From Methylotuvimicrobium sp018830325 (lineage in GTDB: Bacteria > Pseudomonadota > Gammaproteobacteria > Methylococcales > Methylomonadaceae), in the NCBI RefSeq assembly GCF_044788715.1, contig NZ_CP173171.1:1-64000 (forward strand): a stretch of 64,000 nucleotides of DNA, in the 5' to 3' direction. The first letter of the stretch is position 1. The number at the start of each line of letters is the position of its first letter. Shown piece by piece: positions 41,299-49,357 of the stretch. A model generated the notes under the pieces. That model was given only the letters and a program-made list of their open reading frames with translations. It searched no databases and was not told the origin of the DNA. The position numbers were made by a program, and so were the translations under genes.

Positions 41299-41678
41299 TA
41301 AAATAAATCCTCTTTGTTGAGTTTTGGATTGAATACGAAGCCAGCCTGAGCAGAAGGCGGTGTCGTTGTTTTTTGTGTCTTGCTTATTTTTGATTTCGTA
41401 TCGCTGTTGGCTGTGGCTGTTGTTTCGGTCTCGGTTGGACGGGCTTCCTGCGGTCGGCGTATCAAGCGGTTTACGTGGTTTAAGAATGTGTCGTAACCAA
41501 ATTCGATCCGCTGGGTATCGAGCATGTTGGCCCATATCGTTTTAACTGCGTAACCCGCATCTAATGCGGCCTGCACATCGTTTTTAACGGCCAAGAATGC
41601 CACTAAGTTCTTGTCTCGTTTTGTTGATTGCCGTTTTTTGACCCATTCGCCAAGTTGTTCGGGATAGCTGTTAGCCAT
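41298..41678 (-). CDS. traK: TraK oriT-binding protein
   Basis: The 126-residue protein begins with LGEWVKKRQSTKRDKNLVAF, then NDVQAALDAGYAVKTIW and a low-complexity linker, ending FNPKLNKEDLF, as RK2 TraK does. TraK bends oriT DNA and increases relaxosome formation. It is transcribed divergently from traJ across oriT. Confidence 0.94.
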   Translation of the reverse strand: MANSYPEQLGEWVKKRQSTKRDKNLVAFLAVKNDVQAALDAGYAVKTIWANMLDTQRIEFGYDTFLNHVNRLIRRPQEARPTETETTATANSDTKSKISKTQKTTTPPSAQAGFVFNPKLNKEDLF

Positions 41679-41839
41679 ATCGATTTTTCATCCATCGTTT
41701 TCCTATTAATTGTCAACTTTGTGTCATCTCAATCCGGTTGTGTTCGATTATACGTCAATTATACTAAAAATTCTCTATATCGAAATTAAATTAGGATATT
41801 TTCCAGTCTTTATGTATGATAAATCGAAACTTCAGGGGG

Positions 41840-42000
41840 TTCCTATTCTTGGCGTAACCGTCCGTTAGGACAGGGCAGGATGTGTGAAGTAGGCCCACCC
41901 GCAAGCGGGATGTTCCTGCTTCACTGACCTTATTCGCGCTACGCACTCAACGGACATCCTGCTCTGCGAGGCTGGCCGGCTACCGCCGGCTTTAAATTGA
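41840..42000. other. oriT: oriT with nic site (IncP type)
   Basis: On the minus strand the nic region reads CTTCACACATCCTG then CCCTG; the expected cut after ATCCTG falls between 41876 and 41875. The right side has the TraJ-binding inverted repeat (GTGAAGTAGG...CCTGCTTCAC), the CCCACCCGCAAGCGGG hairpin, CTTATTCGC, and the GGCTGGCCGGCTACCGCCGGC hairpin in two parts, all as in RK2 oriT. It lies between divergent traK and traJ, and promoters for both must be here. Confidence 0.95.
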
Positions 42001-42009
42001 GAGGAAACC

Positions 42010-42378
42010 ATGGAACATAAAAAGAAAACACGGAAAAGCACGCCACCCATTAAGGTGTATTGCCTTCCGGAAGAGCGGGAGTTGATTGAAGGCAATGCTA
42101 GATCGGCAGGGATGAGTCTGTCTTCTTTTTTGATGACGGTCGGACAGGGTTATAAAATCACAGGTATTGTCGATTACGAACAAGTGCGCGAATTGGCACG
42201 TATCAACGGTGATCTCGGCCGTTTGGGCGGCTTACTCAAACTCTGGTTGACCGATGACGTGCGTACCGCTCAGTTTAGCGATGCCACTATTCGGGCCCTG
42301 CTGAACCGGATTGAGGCGACGCAAAATGAAATGGGGCGGGTCATGAAGTCCATCGTTCAACCCAGAGCTGAGTCATGA
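42010..42378 (+). CDS. traJ: TraJ relaxosome accessory protein
   Basis: The 122-residue ribbon-helix-helix-type protein (PIKVYCLPEERELIEGNA, MSLSSFLMTVGQGYKI) has the conserved LARINGDLGRLGGLLKLWL helix. It binds the inverted repeat in oriT and recruits TraI. GAGG lies upstream of the ATG. A KorB operator separates it from traI. Confidence 0.94.
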   Translation: MEHKKKTRKSTPPIKVYCLPEERELIEGNARSAGMSLSSFLMTVGQGYKITGIVDYEQVRELARINGDLGRLGGLLKLWLTDDVRTAQFSDATIRALLNRIEATQNEMGRVMKSIVQPRAES

Positions 42379-42382
42379 TTTT

Positions 42383-42395
42383 TTTAGCGGCTAAA
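42383..42395. promoter_or_regulatory. KorB operator (OB) before traI
   Basis: TTTAGCGGCTAAA is an exact OB in the 34-bp traJ-traI gap. Confidence 0.85.
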
Positions 42396-42412
42396 ATTCT
42401 AAGGATCGTGTC

Positions 42413-44614
42413 TTGATTGCCAAGCATGTCCCCATGCGGTCGCCTGGTAAAAGTGACTTTGCAGGCTTAGCGGATTACATCACCGATGCGCAAGAAAAAA
42501 CCGAGAGATTGGGGGCGGTTCAGGTCACCAATTGCGAGGCCGGTACGGTTCAAGCCGCAATTGCCGAGGCACTGGCAACCCAGCATCTCAACACGCGGGC
42601 CAAGGGCGATAAAACCTACCATCTACTGGTCAGCTTTAGAACAGGCGAGAAGCCCGGCGTAGATACCTTAAGGGCCATTGAAGAGCGCATTTGTATGGGG
42701 CTTGGTTATGGCGAACACCAGCGAATCAGTGCAGTGCATTACGACACGGATAATCTGCATATGCATATTGCCATCAATAAGATTCATCCGACACGCCACA
42801 CCATGCACGAACCGTATTATCCGCATAAAACGTTGGCCGAATTATGCACAATTCTTGAGCGAGATTACCGGCTTGAGCCCGACAATCATATTCCGCGCAA
42901 GAGCGGTTCCGAAAATAGAGCCGCCGACATGGAACGCCATGCAGGCGTTGAAAGCCTGTTGGGTTGGATCAAGCGGGAATGTCTGGACGAGATCCGAAGC
43001 GCCGCGACGTGGACGGACTTGCATCGAGTGATGCACGAAAACGGCCTGGAATTGCGAGAGCGTGGCAATGGCTTTGTCATTGAGGCGGGCGACGGTACGA
43101 GGGTTAAGGCCAGTACCTTATCGCGCGAGTTGTCAAAATCGAAACTCGAGGATCGTCTGGGAACATTCGAGGCATCACCTCAGCGACAAGCCCAGACCAA
43201 GCGACACTATCAAAAAAGCCCGATTCGTCTACGGGTTGATACGGTTGAGTTGTACGCCAAGTATAAGGCTGAGCAGCAAACGTCGACGGCGGCTCGTGCC
43301 GCCGAGTTGGACAAGGCGCGAAAACGTAAGGAGAGGCGGATAGAGGCCGCCAAGCAGTCGAGTCGGCTGCGTCGAACAGCCATCAAAACATTGACCGAAG
43401 GGCGGTTGGTTAAGAAGTTGCTGTATGCGCAAGCCAGTCAAGCGCTTCGTAACGAAATACAGTCGATCAATAAGCAGTACCGGCGGGAGCGGCAAGGTTT
43501 CTATGATGCGTTCCGGAGACGGACATGGGCCGACTGGCTCAAGCAGGAGGCGATGCAGGGCAGTGCCGAGGCATTGACCGCCTTGCGTGCCCGTGAGGCC
43601 GCGCAGGGGCTCAAAGGTAACACTGTTAAAGGCGATGGACAGGCCAGGCCGGGTGCCGGTCAAGCGCCTACCCTGGACAACATCACCAAAAAAGGCACGA
43701 TCATTTTCCGAGCAGGCAGGTCGGCCGTCCGGGATGATGGCGATCGCCTGCAAATATCCCGAGAAGCTTCCCATGAAGGATTGCAACAAGCCTTGACGTT
43801 GGCAATGGAACGCTACGGGAGCCGTATCACCGTCAACGGCGCCGCCGAGTTCAAGGCGCAGATTATCCGAGCCGCCGTCGATTCGCGTTTACCCATCACC
43901 TTTGCCGATCCGATCTTGGAAAGTAGGCGGCAAGCGCTTTTAATCAAAGAGAACAGTCATGACAAACGAACAGAACAACATCGAGGCCGAGCTGGACGCG
44001 GCATTGGCCGCTCTGGATCAGGCGTCGCTGCCGACCGGCACTCTACTCGATCAGAATCCGATGGCCGAGCAGACGGCGGTCGAGGAACAGGGGGGAATGT
44101 TAGCGCCGGCGTCAGCCGGAAGTCCGACATTGGAGGCATTGGACGAATCCCGCCGCCCCAAAGCCGGCACCGTTTGCGAGGGCTGTCCCAACTCGGTATG
44201 GTTCGCATCGCCGGCGGAAGTGAAGTGCTATTGCCGCGTGATGTTTTTGGTCACCTGGAGCAGCAAGGAGCCAAACCAGATAACGCATTGCGACGGGGAG
44301 TTTCTGGGGCAGGCGTGAGTCCTGAACAAATCACTGCCGCTAAAAAATATATTGACGAAAGAGAGCAAAAGAGGCTTAAAATAAACGATATACCGAATCA
44401 TAACTTATATAATGGACAAAAAGGAGCCTTCGCTTATGCAGGAATCAGAACTGTCGATGGTCAGGCTTTGGCATTATTGAAACAGGGCGATGATGTTATG
44501 GTTATGCCGATCGATCAAGCGACGACCAGGCGATTGAAACGTGTCGGGATAGGCGATTTCGTCACGATTACCTCGATAGGATCGATTAAAACAACAGCAG
44601 GCAGGAGTCGATGA
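42413..44614 (+). CDS. traI: TraI MOBP relaxase
   Basis: The 733-residue relaxase is the same size as RK2 TraI. It has catalytic Tyr22 (LADYITD), Ser74 (LLVSFR) and the metal-binding HYDTDNLHMHIAINKIH with His116/His118. It nicks oriT and stays covalently bound. The start is TTG at 42413, as the family N-terminus MIAKHVPMRS requires. Residues about 520-630 are Arg/Gly-rich because traH is encoded there in another frame. The C-terminal 80 residues (AYAGIRTVDGQALALLKQGD, ending GRSR) look like a KfrB-type domain. Confidence 0.97.
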   Translation: MIAKHVPMRSPGKSDFAGLADYITDAQEKTERLGAVQVTNCEAGTVQAAIAEALATQHLNTRAKGDKTYHLLVSFRTGEKPGVDTLRAIEERICMGLGYGEHQRISAVHYDTDNLHMHIAINKIHPTRHTMHEPYYPHKTLAELCTILERDYRLEPDNHIPRKSGSENRAADMERHAGVESLLGWIKRECLDEIRSAATWTDLHRVMHENGLELRERGNGFVIEAGDGTRVKASTLSRELSKSKLEDRLGTFEASPQRQAQTKRHYQKSPIRLRVDTVELYAKYKAEQQTSTAARAAELDKARKRKERRIEAAKQSSRLRRTAIKTLTEGRLVKKLLYAQASQALRNEIQSINKQYRRERQGFYDAFRRRTWADWLKQEAMQGSAEALTALRAREAAQGLKGNTVKGDGQARPGAGQAPTLDNITKKGTIIFRAGRSAVRDDGDRLQISREASHEGLQQALTLAMERYGSRITVNGAAEFKAQIIRAAVDSRLPITFADPILESRRQALLIKENSHDKRTEQHRGRAGRGIGRSGSGVAADRHSTRSESDGRADGGRGTGGNVSAGVSRKSDIGGIGRIPPPQSRHRLRGLSQLGMVRIAGGSEVLLPRDVFGHLEQQGAKPDNALRRGVSGAGVSPEQITAAKKYIDEREQKRLKINDIPNHNLYNGQKGAFAYAGIRTVDGQALALLKQGDDVMVMPIDQATTRRLKRVGIGDFVTITSIGSIKTTAGRSR
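43959..44318 (+). CDS. traH: TraH, nested in traI in another frame
   Basis: The 119-residue acidic protein begins MTNEQNNIEAELDAALAALD, and its C-terminal half has CEGCPNSVWF...CYC, a possible metal site. RK2 carries traH in exactly this place, overlapping the 3' part of traI. Its product helps stabilise the TraI-TraJ-oriT complex. It starts after AGAGAACAGTC, a modest ribosome-binding site. Confidence 0.82.
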   Translation: MTNEQNNIEAELDAALAALDQASLPTGTLLDQNPMAEQTAVEEQGGMLAPASAGSPTLEALDESRRPKAGTVCEGCPNSVWFASPAEVKCYCRVMFLVTWSSKEPNQITHCDGEFLGQA

Positions 44615-44618
44615 CTAC

Positions 44619-46520
44619 ATGAGTACAAAACACCATAATGCAGTGGGTCCCCAGATACGGCGAAAAAAGCAAGGCAATAAACTGTTGCCGGCTTTAGGGG
44701 TGCTTTCGCTGGGCGGCGGGCTACAGGCGGCCACGCAGTATTTCGCTGCTGCATTCAACTATCAAGAGAGTTTGGGCGCTCACATCAATCATGTGTATGC
44801 GCCCTGGTCGATTTTGCAATGGGGGGCGGCATGGTTCAACCAATATCCGAATGAATTCATGCAAGCCGGCAGTGTGGGGATATTGGTTTCAACGACGGGT
44901 CTGCTGGGCGTAGCCGTTGCGAAAGTTATCGCTTCGAATTCATCGAAGGCCACTGAGCACCTGCACGGTTCGGCTCGATGGGCCGGGGAGCAGGATATTC
45001 AGGCGGCGGGTCTATTGCCACGGCCGCGCACTTTTCTTGAAGCGGTGACCGGTAAAGATTCGCCATCCTCTACCGGGGTGTATGTCGGTGGATGGGAAGA
45101 TAATAAGGGTAAATTTTACTACTTGCGCCATAACGGGCCGGAACACGTTTTGACCTATGCGCCGACCCGTTCAGGCAAGGGTGTCGGACTTGTGGTGCCG
45201 ACCCTGCTTTCCTGGCCGGCCAGCGCGGTTATCACCGACCTGAAAGGCGAGCTGTGGGCATTGACAGCGGGCTGGAGAAAGCAGCACGCTAAAAACAAGG
45301 TTCTAAACTTTGCGCCGGCATCGGTCAGCGGCGGCGTATGCTGGAATCCATTAGATGAAATCCGCACCGGAACGGAATACGAGGTGGGCGACGTACAGAA
45401 CCTTGCCGCCCTCATTGTCGATCCGGACGGCAAGGGTCTCGAATCGCATTGGCAGAAGACCGCTTTTGCGCTGCTGGTTGGCGTCATCCTGCACGCACTC
45501 TACAAGGCAAAACAGGAAGGCACGCAGGCCACGTTGCCATCGGTCGACGCCATGCTGGCCGATCCTAATCGTGACATTGCCGAGCTCTGGATGGAAATGG
45601 TGACCTACGGCCATTTCCAGAACGGCGAGAACCATCCGGCCATTGGCTCAGCCGCCCGCGACATGATGGACCGCCCCGAAGAAGAAGCCGGGTCGGTCCT
45701 TTCCACGGCCAAATCCTACTTGGCCCTGTATCGAGATCCCGTCGTAGCCAAGAATGTCAGTCAGTCAGAGTTTCGCATCAAAGATTTAATGAATCACGAT
45801 GACCCTGTGAGTCTGTACATCGTGACTCAGCCGAACGATAAGTCCCGTCTGAAGCCGCTGGTGCGCGTGATGGTCAACATGATCGTTCGTCTGCTGGCCG
45901 ACAAGATGGAGTTCGAGAACGGTCGCCCGGTGGCGCACTACAAACATCGTTTGCTCTTGATGCTGGATGAGTTTCCAAGTCTTGGCAAGCTGGAAATCCT
46001 GCAAGAGTCTCTGGCTTTCGTAGCCGGTTACGGTATCAAGTGTTATCTGATCTGTCAGGACATTAACCAGCTCAAGAGCCGTGAAACAGGATACGGTCAC
46101 GATGAACAGATTACCTCGAATTGCCACGTTCAGAACGCTTATCCACCCAATCGCATTGAGACGGCCGAGCACCTTTCGCGCTTAACCGGGCAAACCACTG
46201 TGATTAAAGAGCAGATCACCACCAGCGGACGCCGAACGGCCGCCATGATGGGGCAAGTCTCACGCACCATTCAGGAAGTGCAGAGGCCCTTATTGACGGC
46301 CGATGAATGCTTACGTATGCCGGGGCCGCGTAAGAATGCGGCGGGTGAGATTGAAGAAGCGGGGGATATGGTCATTTATGTAGCCGGGTATCCCGCCATC
46401 TATGGAAAACAACCGCTCTATTTTAAGGACTCGATTTTTCAAGCGCGGGCTTCGATCCCGGCTCCGCTGTTGAGCGACAAGCTTATTCAGGTGCACGACG
46501 AAGTGGAGATCACGATATGA
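44619..46520 (+). CDS. traG: TraG (VirD4-like) coupling protein
   Basis: The 633-residue protein has N-terminal membrane segments (to about residue 110), Walker A APTRSGKGVGLVVPTLL with Lys187 as in RK2, Walker B LLLMLDEFPSLG and the QDINQLKS motif. It joins the relaxosome to the Trb channel. It starts four bases after traI and overlaps traF. Confidence 0.96.
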   Translation: MSTKHHNAVGPQIRRKKQGNKLLPALGVLSLGGGLQAATQYFAAAFNYQESLGAHINHVYAPWSILQWGAAWFNQYPNEFMQAGSVGILVSTTGLLGVAVAKVIASNSSKATEHLHGSARWAGEQDIQAAGLLPRPRTFLEAVTGKDSPSSTGVYVGGWEDNKGKFYYLRHNGPEHVLTYAPTRSGKGVGLVVPTLLSWPASAVITDLKGELWALTAGWRKQHAKNKVLNFAPASVSGGVCWNPLDEIRTGTEYEVGDVQNLAALIVDPDGKGLESHWQKTAFALLVGVILHALYKAKQEGTQATLPSVDAMLADPNRDIAELWMEMVTYGHFQNGENHPAIGSAARDMMDRPEEEAGSVLSTAKSYLALYRDPVVAKNVSQSEFRIKDLMNHDDPVSLYIVTQPNDKSRLKPLVRVMVNMIVRLLADKMEFENGRPVAHYKHRLLLMLDEFPSLGKLEILQESLAFVAGYGIKCYLICQDINQLKSRETGYGHDEQITSNCHVQNAYPPNRIETAEHLSRLTGQTTVIKEQITTSGRRTAAMMGQVSRTIQEVQRPLLTADECLRMPGPRKNAAGEIEEAGDMVIYVAGYPAIYGKQPLYFKDSIFQARASIPAPLLSDKLIQVHDEVEITI

Positions 46521-47050
46521 AGTGCTTGAAACGCTTTACGGATCGTGTTGCGAGAGCAGGAATTGCCGCTCTGATCGTTAGTGGATGCGCTTATGCTGCC
46601 GGAGTACGCATTAACACAACGAAAAGCATTCCGGTTGGCTTGTATTTGGCCAGCAATGCTCAAGTAGCTAAAGGCGCCTATGTGCTGTTTTGTCCGCCGG
46701 AAAATGAAGTGTTCACAATGGCGAAGGAAAGAGGGTATATCGGGGCCGGGTTTTGCCCGGGTGGATATGGTTACCTGATGAAACGCATTTTAGCGGCTAA
46801 AAACGACATCGTAGTGATCGATGAAGCGGGTGTAAGGGTCAATGGCGAGCTTCTTCCTCTTAGTGTACCCCGCAAGGTTGATAGTGCCGGGCGGGCATTG
46901 CCGCATTTCCATGTAGAGCACTATAGATTAGGCGATGACGAATTACTGCTGATGTCCGATGTGAGCGGCACGTCCTTTGATGGCCGCTACTTCGGGCCTG
47001 TCGATCGTTCACAAATTAAGACCGTGATACGGCCGGTAATGACGTTGTAA
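46517..47050 (+). CDS. traF: TraF pilin-maturation peptidase
   Basis: This 177-residue S26-type peptidase has catalytic Ser37 (KSIPVGLYLAS) and Lys89 (YLMKRILAAK), the same numbering as RK2 TraF, after an N-terminal membrane segment. It trims and circularises TrbC. An exact KorB operator lies in the codons around Lys89. Confidence 0.95.
   Translation: MKCLKRFTDRVARAGIAALIVSGCAYAAGVRINTTKSIPVGLYLASNAQVAKGAYVLFCPPENEVFTMAKERGYIGAGFCPGGYGYLMKRILAAKNDIVVIDEAGVRVNGELLPLSVPRKVDSAGRALPHFHVEHYRLGDDELLLMSDVSGTSFDGRYFGPVDRSQIKTVIRPVMTL
46789..46801. promoter_or_regulatory. KorB operator (OB) inside traF
   Basis: TTTAGCGGCTAAA, exact match, within codons for RILAAKN. Selection on a catalytic-site neighbourhood and on OB would act on the same bases. 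Confidence 0.7.
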
Positions 47051-47059
47051 GGAGCGGGT

Positions 47060-49129
47060 ATGAATCTATTTATTGCAGAAAAGCCTTCTGTGGCAAAAGC
47101 CATTGCGGGGGAATTGGGAATGACAGGCAAAGGCGATGGCTTTATCCAGTGTGGGAGCAACAAAGTAACCTGGTGCTTTGGACACATGCTCGAGCAGGCC
47201 GAACCGGATGATTACACACCGAGTGAAGTACCACGCGGCCGCAATGGCAAGAAAGTCTGGCGAGTTGATGAACTGCCTATCATTCCGACGACCTGGATAC
47301 TCATGCCCAAGGAGGATGCAAAGAAACAATTGACCGCGATCGGTAAGCTACTCAAAGAGGCCGACGTCATTGTGAACGCCGGCGATCCCGACCGTGAAGG
47401 ACAATTGCTGGTAGATGAGGTCCTTGAACACTTCAACAATACCAAGCCTGTACGTCGTTTCTGGGTGTCTGCGCAAGACTCTGTTTCAGTCCAACGTGGC
47501 TTGGCCGCCTTGAAGGATAACACCCATTTTGCCGGCTGGGCCGATGCCGCCAAGGCACGGCAGCGTGCCGACTGGCTCATAGGTATGAACCTTAGCCGCG
47601 CATACACGTTACGGGCGCAACGTGGCGGTTCTCGAGCGCTGCTGACCGTTGGCCGAGTACAGACGCCCACCTTGGCCCTAGTTGTTGCGCGGGATAGAGA
47701 AATAGAAGGCTTCAAGCCGGTCCCGTACCACACTATCCGAGCCGAGATTCAGCACGCTGGGGGTTCCTTTTTCGCCGCGTGGAAGGCTAAAGAAGATCAA
47801 GTCGGCCTTGATTCCGAAGGCCGACTTGTCGATACCGCTATTGCCAACGCGCTGGTCGAGAAGATAGCCGGTAAGCCCGGCATCATTGCCGAGTATAAGG
47901 AGGAGGCCAAGACACAAAGCCAGCCGCTGGCTTTTGCGCTGTCCGACATAACGCTATTAGCCTCCCATAAATTCGGCTATAGCGCTGAAGAGGTGCTGAA
48001 AGCCTGCCAGACGCTTTATGAAACGCACAAATTGACTTCCTACCCGCGTACCGATTGCGCCTATCTGCCGGAATCTCAACACGCCGATGCAGCCGGTATT
48101 TTGGCAGCGATCAAATACGTCAATCCCGAGCTGGGCGGGATCGTGGACGGTGCCGATCCACGCATCAAGTCCAAAACGTGGAACGACTCGAAGATCACCG
48201 CGCACCACGGGATCATCCCGACGCTGCACAAGGGAGGAAAGTCCGGCCTTAGTGACAAAGAGCGCACTATCTATGAGCTGATTGTTCGGGCTTACCTCGC
48301 TCAGTTCTATCCGTTGCACGAGTACAGGCAAACAACCGTGAGTGCAGAAGTCGAGAGCGAAACCTTCACTGCGAACGGGAAGGTCATCACGCGCAACGGC
48401 TGGCGAGATGTATTCCAAGAAGCCGACGAGGACGACAAACACGATTCGGTAGAAGGCAACGGGCAACGCTTGCCGGCCATGAAACAAGGCGACGATGTGA
48501 CCTGCGGACAGGCCACTAGACGGGATGCCAAGACGAAGCCGCCGGCCAGGTTTACCGAAGGCACGTTAACCCGCGCAATGGAGAACATACATAAATTTGT
48601 ATCGGACCCGGATCATAAGAAGGTGTTGCGTGATGGCGATGGCATCGGTACATCGGCCACCCGAGCATCCATTCTTTCGGAGTTAAAACGCCGAGAGTTC
48701 CTAGAACTCAAGGGCAAACATATTATTAGCACGACATTGGGTCGCAGCGTCATCAATGCTTTGCCGGAAGTCGTGAAAAGTCCGGTTTTGACTGCCTTGT
48801 ATGAACGAATGTTGAAAGGTATCGAGCAAGGCAATACCGAGATGGGCGCATTTATAGCCCGGCAAGAGGATTTTATCCGCGAACAAGTGGCGAAGGCGAA
48901 CGCGGGAGCCGTGCGCATTGCCGGCGGTAAAGAGGGGACTCCGGTATCTTCGCTGCACAAGTGCATGGCGTGCGGTAGCGGTCTTTCACGTCGACCCAGC
49001 AAAAAGCCAGGGCATTTTTGGTGGGGATGCAGCAACTTCCCTACCTGCAAACAAACCTATCCCGAGCTAAAAGGACGACCTGACTATAGCAAGGGCCGCG
49101 ACAACAATCAGACAGTCATTAAGGGGTAA
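47060..49129 (+). CDS. traE: TraE (topoisomerase III)
   Basis: The 689-residue type IA topoisomerase has an N-terminal TOPRIM (MNLFIAEKPSVAKAI, NAGDPDREGQLLVDEVL), active-site Tyr in LTSYPRTDCAYLP, GIGTSATRASIL, and a C-terminal zinc finger (CMACGSGL...WGCSNFPTC). It could resolve plasmid DNA during transfer or replication. It follows traF by nine bases. Confidence 0.96.
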   Translation: MNLFIAEKPSVAKAIAGELGMTGKGDGFIQCGSNKVTWCFGHMLEQAEPDDYTPSEVPRGRNGKKVWRVDELPIIPTTWILMPKEDAKKQLTAIGKLLKEADVIVNAGDPDREGQLLVDEVLEHFNNTKPVRRFWVSAQDSVSVQRGLAALKDNTHFAGWADAAKARQRADWLIGMNLSRAYTLRAQRGGSRALLTVGRVQTPTLALVVARDREIEGFKPVPYHTIRAEIQHAGGSFFAAWKAKEDQVGLDSEGRLVDTAIANALVEKIAGKPGIIAEYKEEAKTQSQPLAFALSDITLLASHKFGYSAEEVLKACQTLYETHKLTSYPRTDCAYLPESQHADAAGILAAIKYVNPELGGIVDGADPRIKSKTWNDSKITAHHGIIPTLHKGGKSGLSDKERTIYELIVRAYLAQFYPLHEYRQTTVSAEVESETFTANGKVITRNGWRDVFQEADEDDKHDSVEGNGQRLPAMKQGDDVTCGQATRRDAKTKPPARFTEGTLTRAMENIHKFVSDPDHKKVLRDGDGIGTSATRASILSELKRREFLELKGKHIISTTLGRSVINALPEVVKSPVLTALYERMLKGIEQGNTEMGAFIARQEDFIREQVAKANAGAVRIAGGKEGTPVSSLHKCMACGSGLSRRPSKKPGHFWWGCSNFPTCKQTYPELKGRPDYSKGRDNNQTVIKG

Positions 49130-49136
49130 TACCATC

Positions 49137-49355
49137 ATGAATAATGAAACTAATAGCCGTTCAAACACCGAAATCGAGATAGCGGTCAAGCCGACTGACG
49201 CACTGATTGAAAAGCTGAGCGACGCAGAAACGGCGCCAGGCTTTGAAGTGGAGTTTGATCCGGATGAGGCTGAGAAAGCCGGCGCATTTGAAGAGGATGC
49301 TATCGGTGAATCAGACGCGTTAGACAGTAGCGCGGACTTAATCTCGGGTAGCTAA
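49137..49355 (+). CDS. traD: TraD-like small acidic protein
   Basis: The 72-residue acidic protein has AETAPGFEVEFDPDEAEKAG followed by AFEEDAIGESDAL. The position between traE and traC, and this acidic motif, match RK2 TraD as I remember it. Function is unknown in IncP. It ends two bases before the giant ORF. Confidence 0.65.
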   Translation: MNNETNSRSNTEIEIAVKPTDALIEKLSDAETAPGFEVEFDPDEAEKAGAFEEDAIGESDALDSSADLISGS

Positions 49356-49357
49356 AT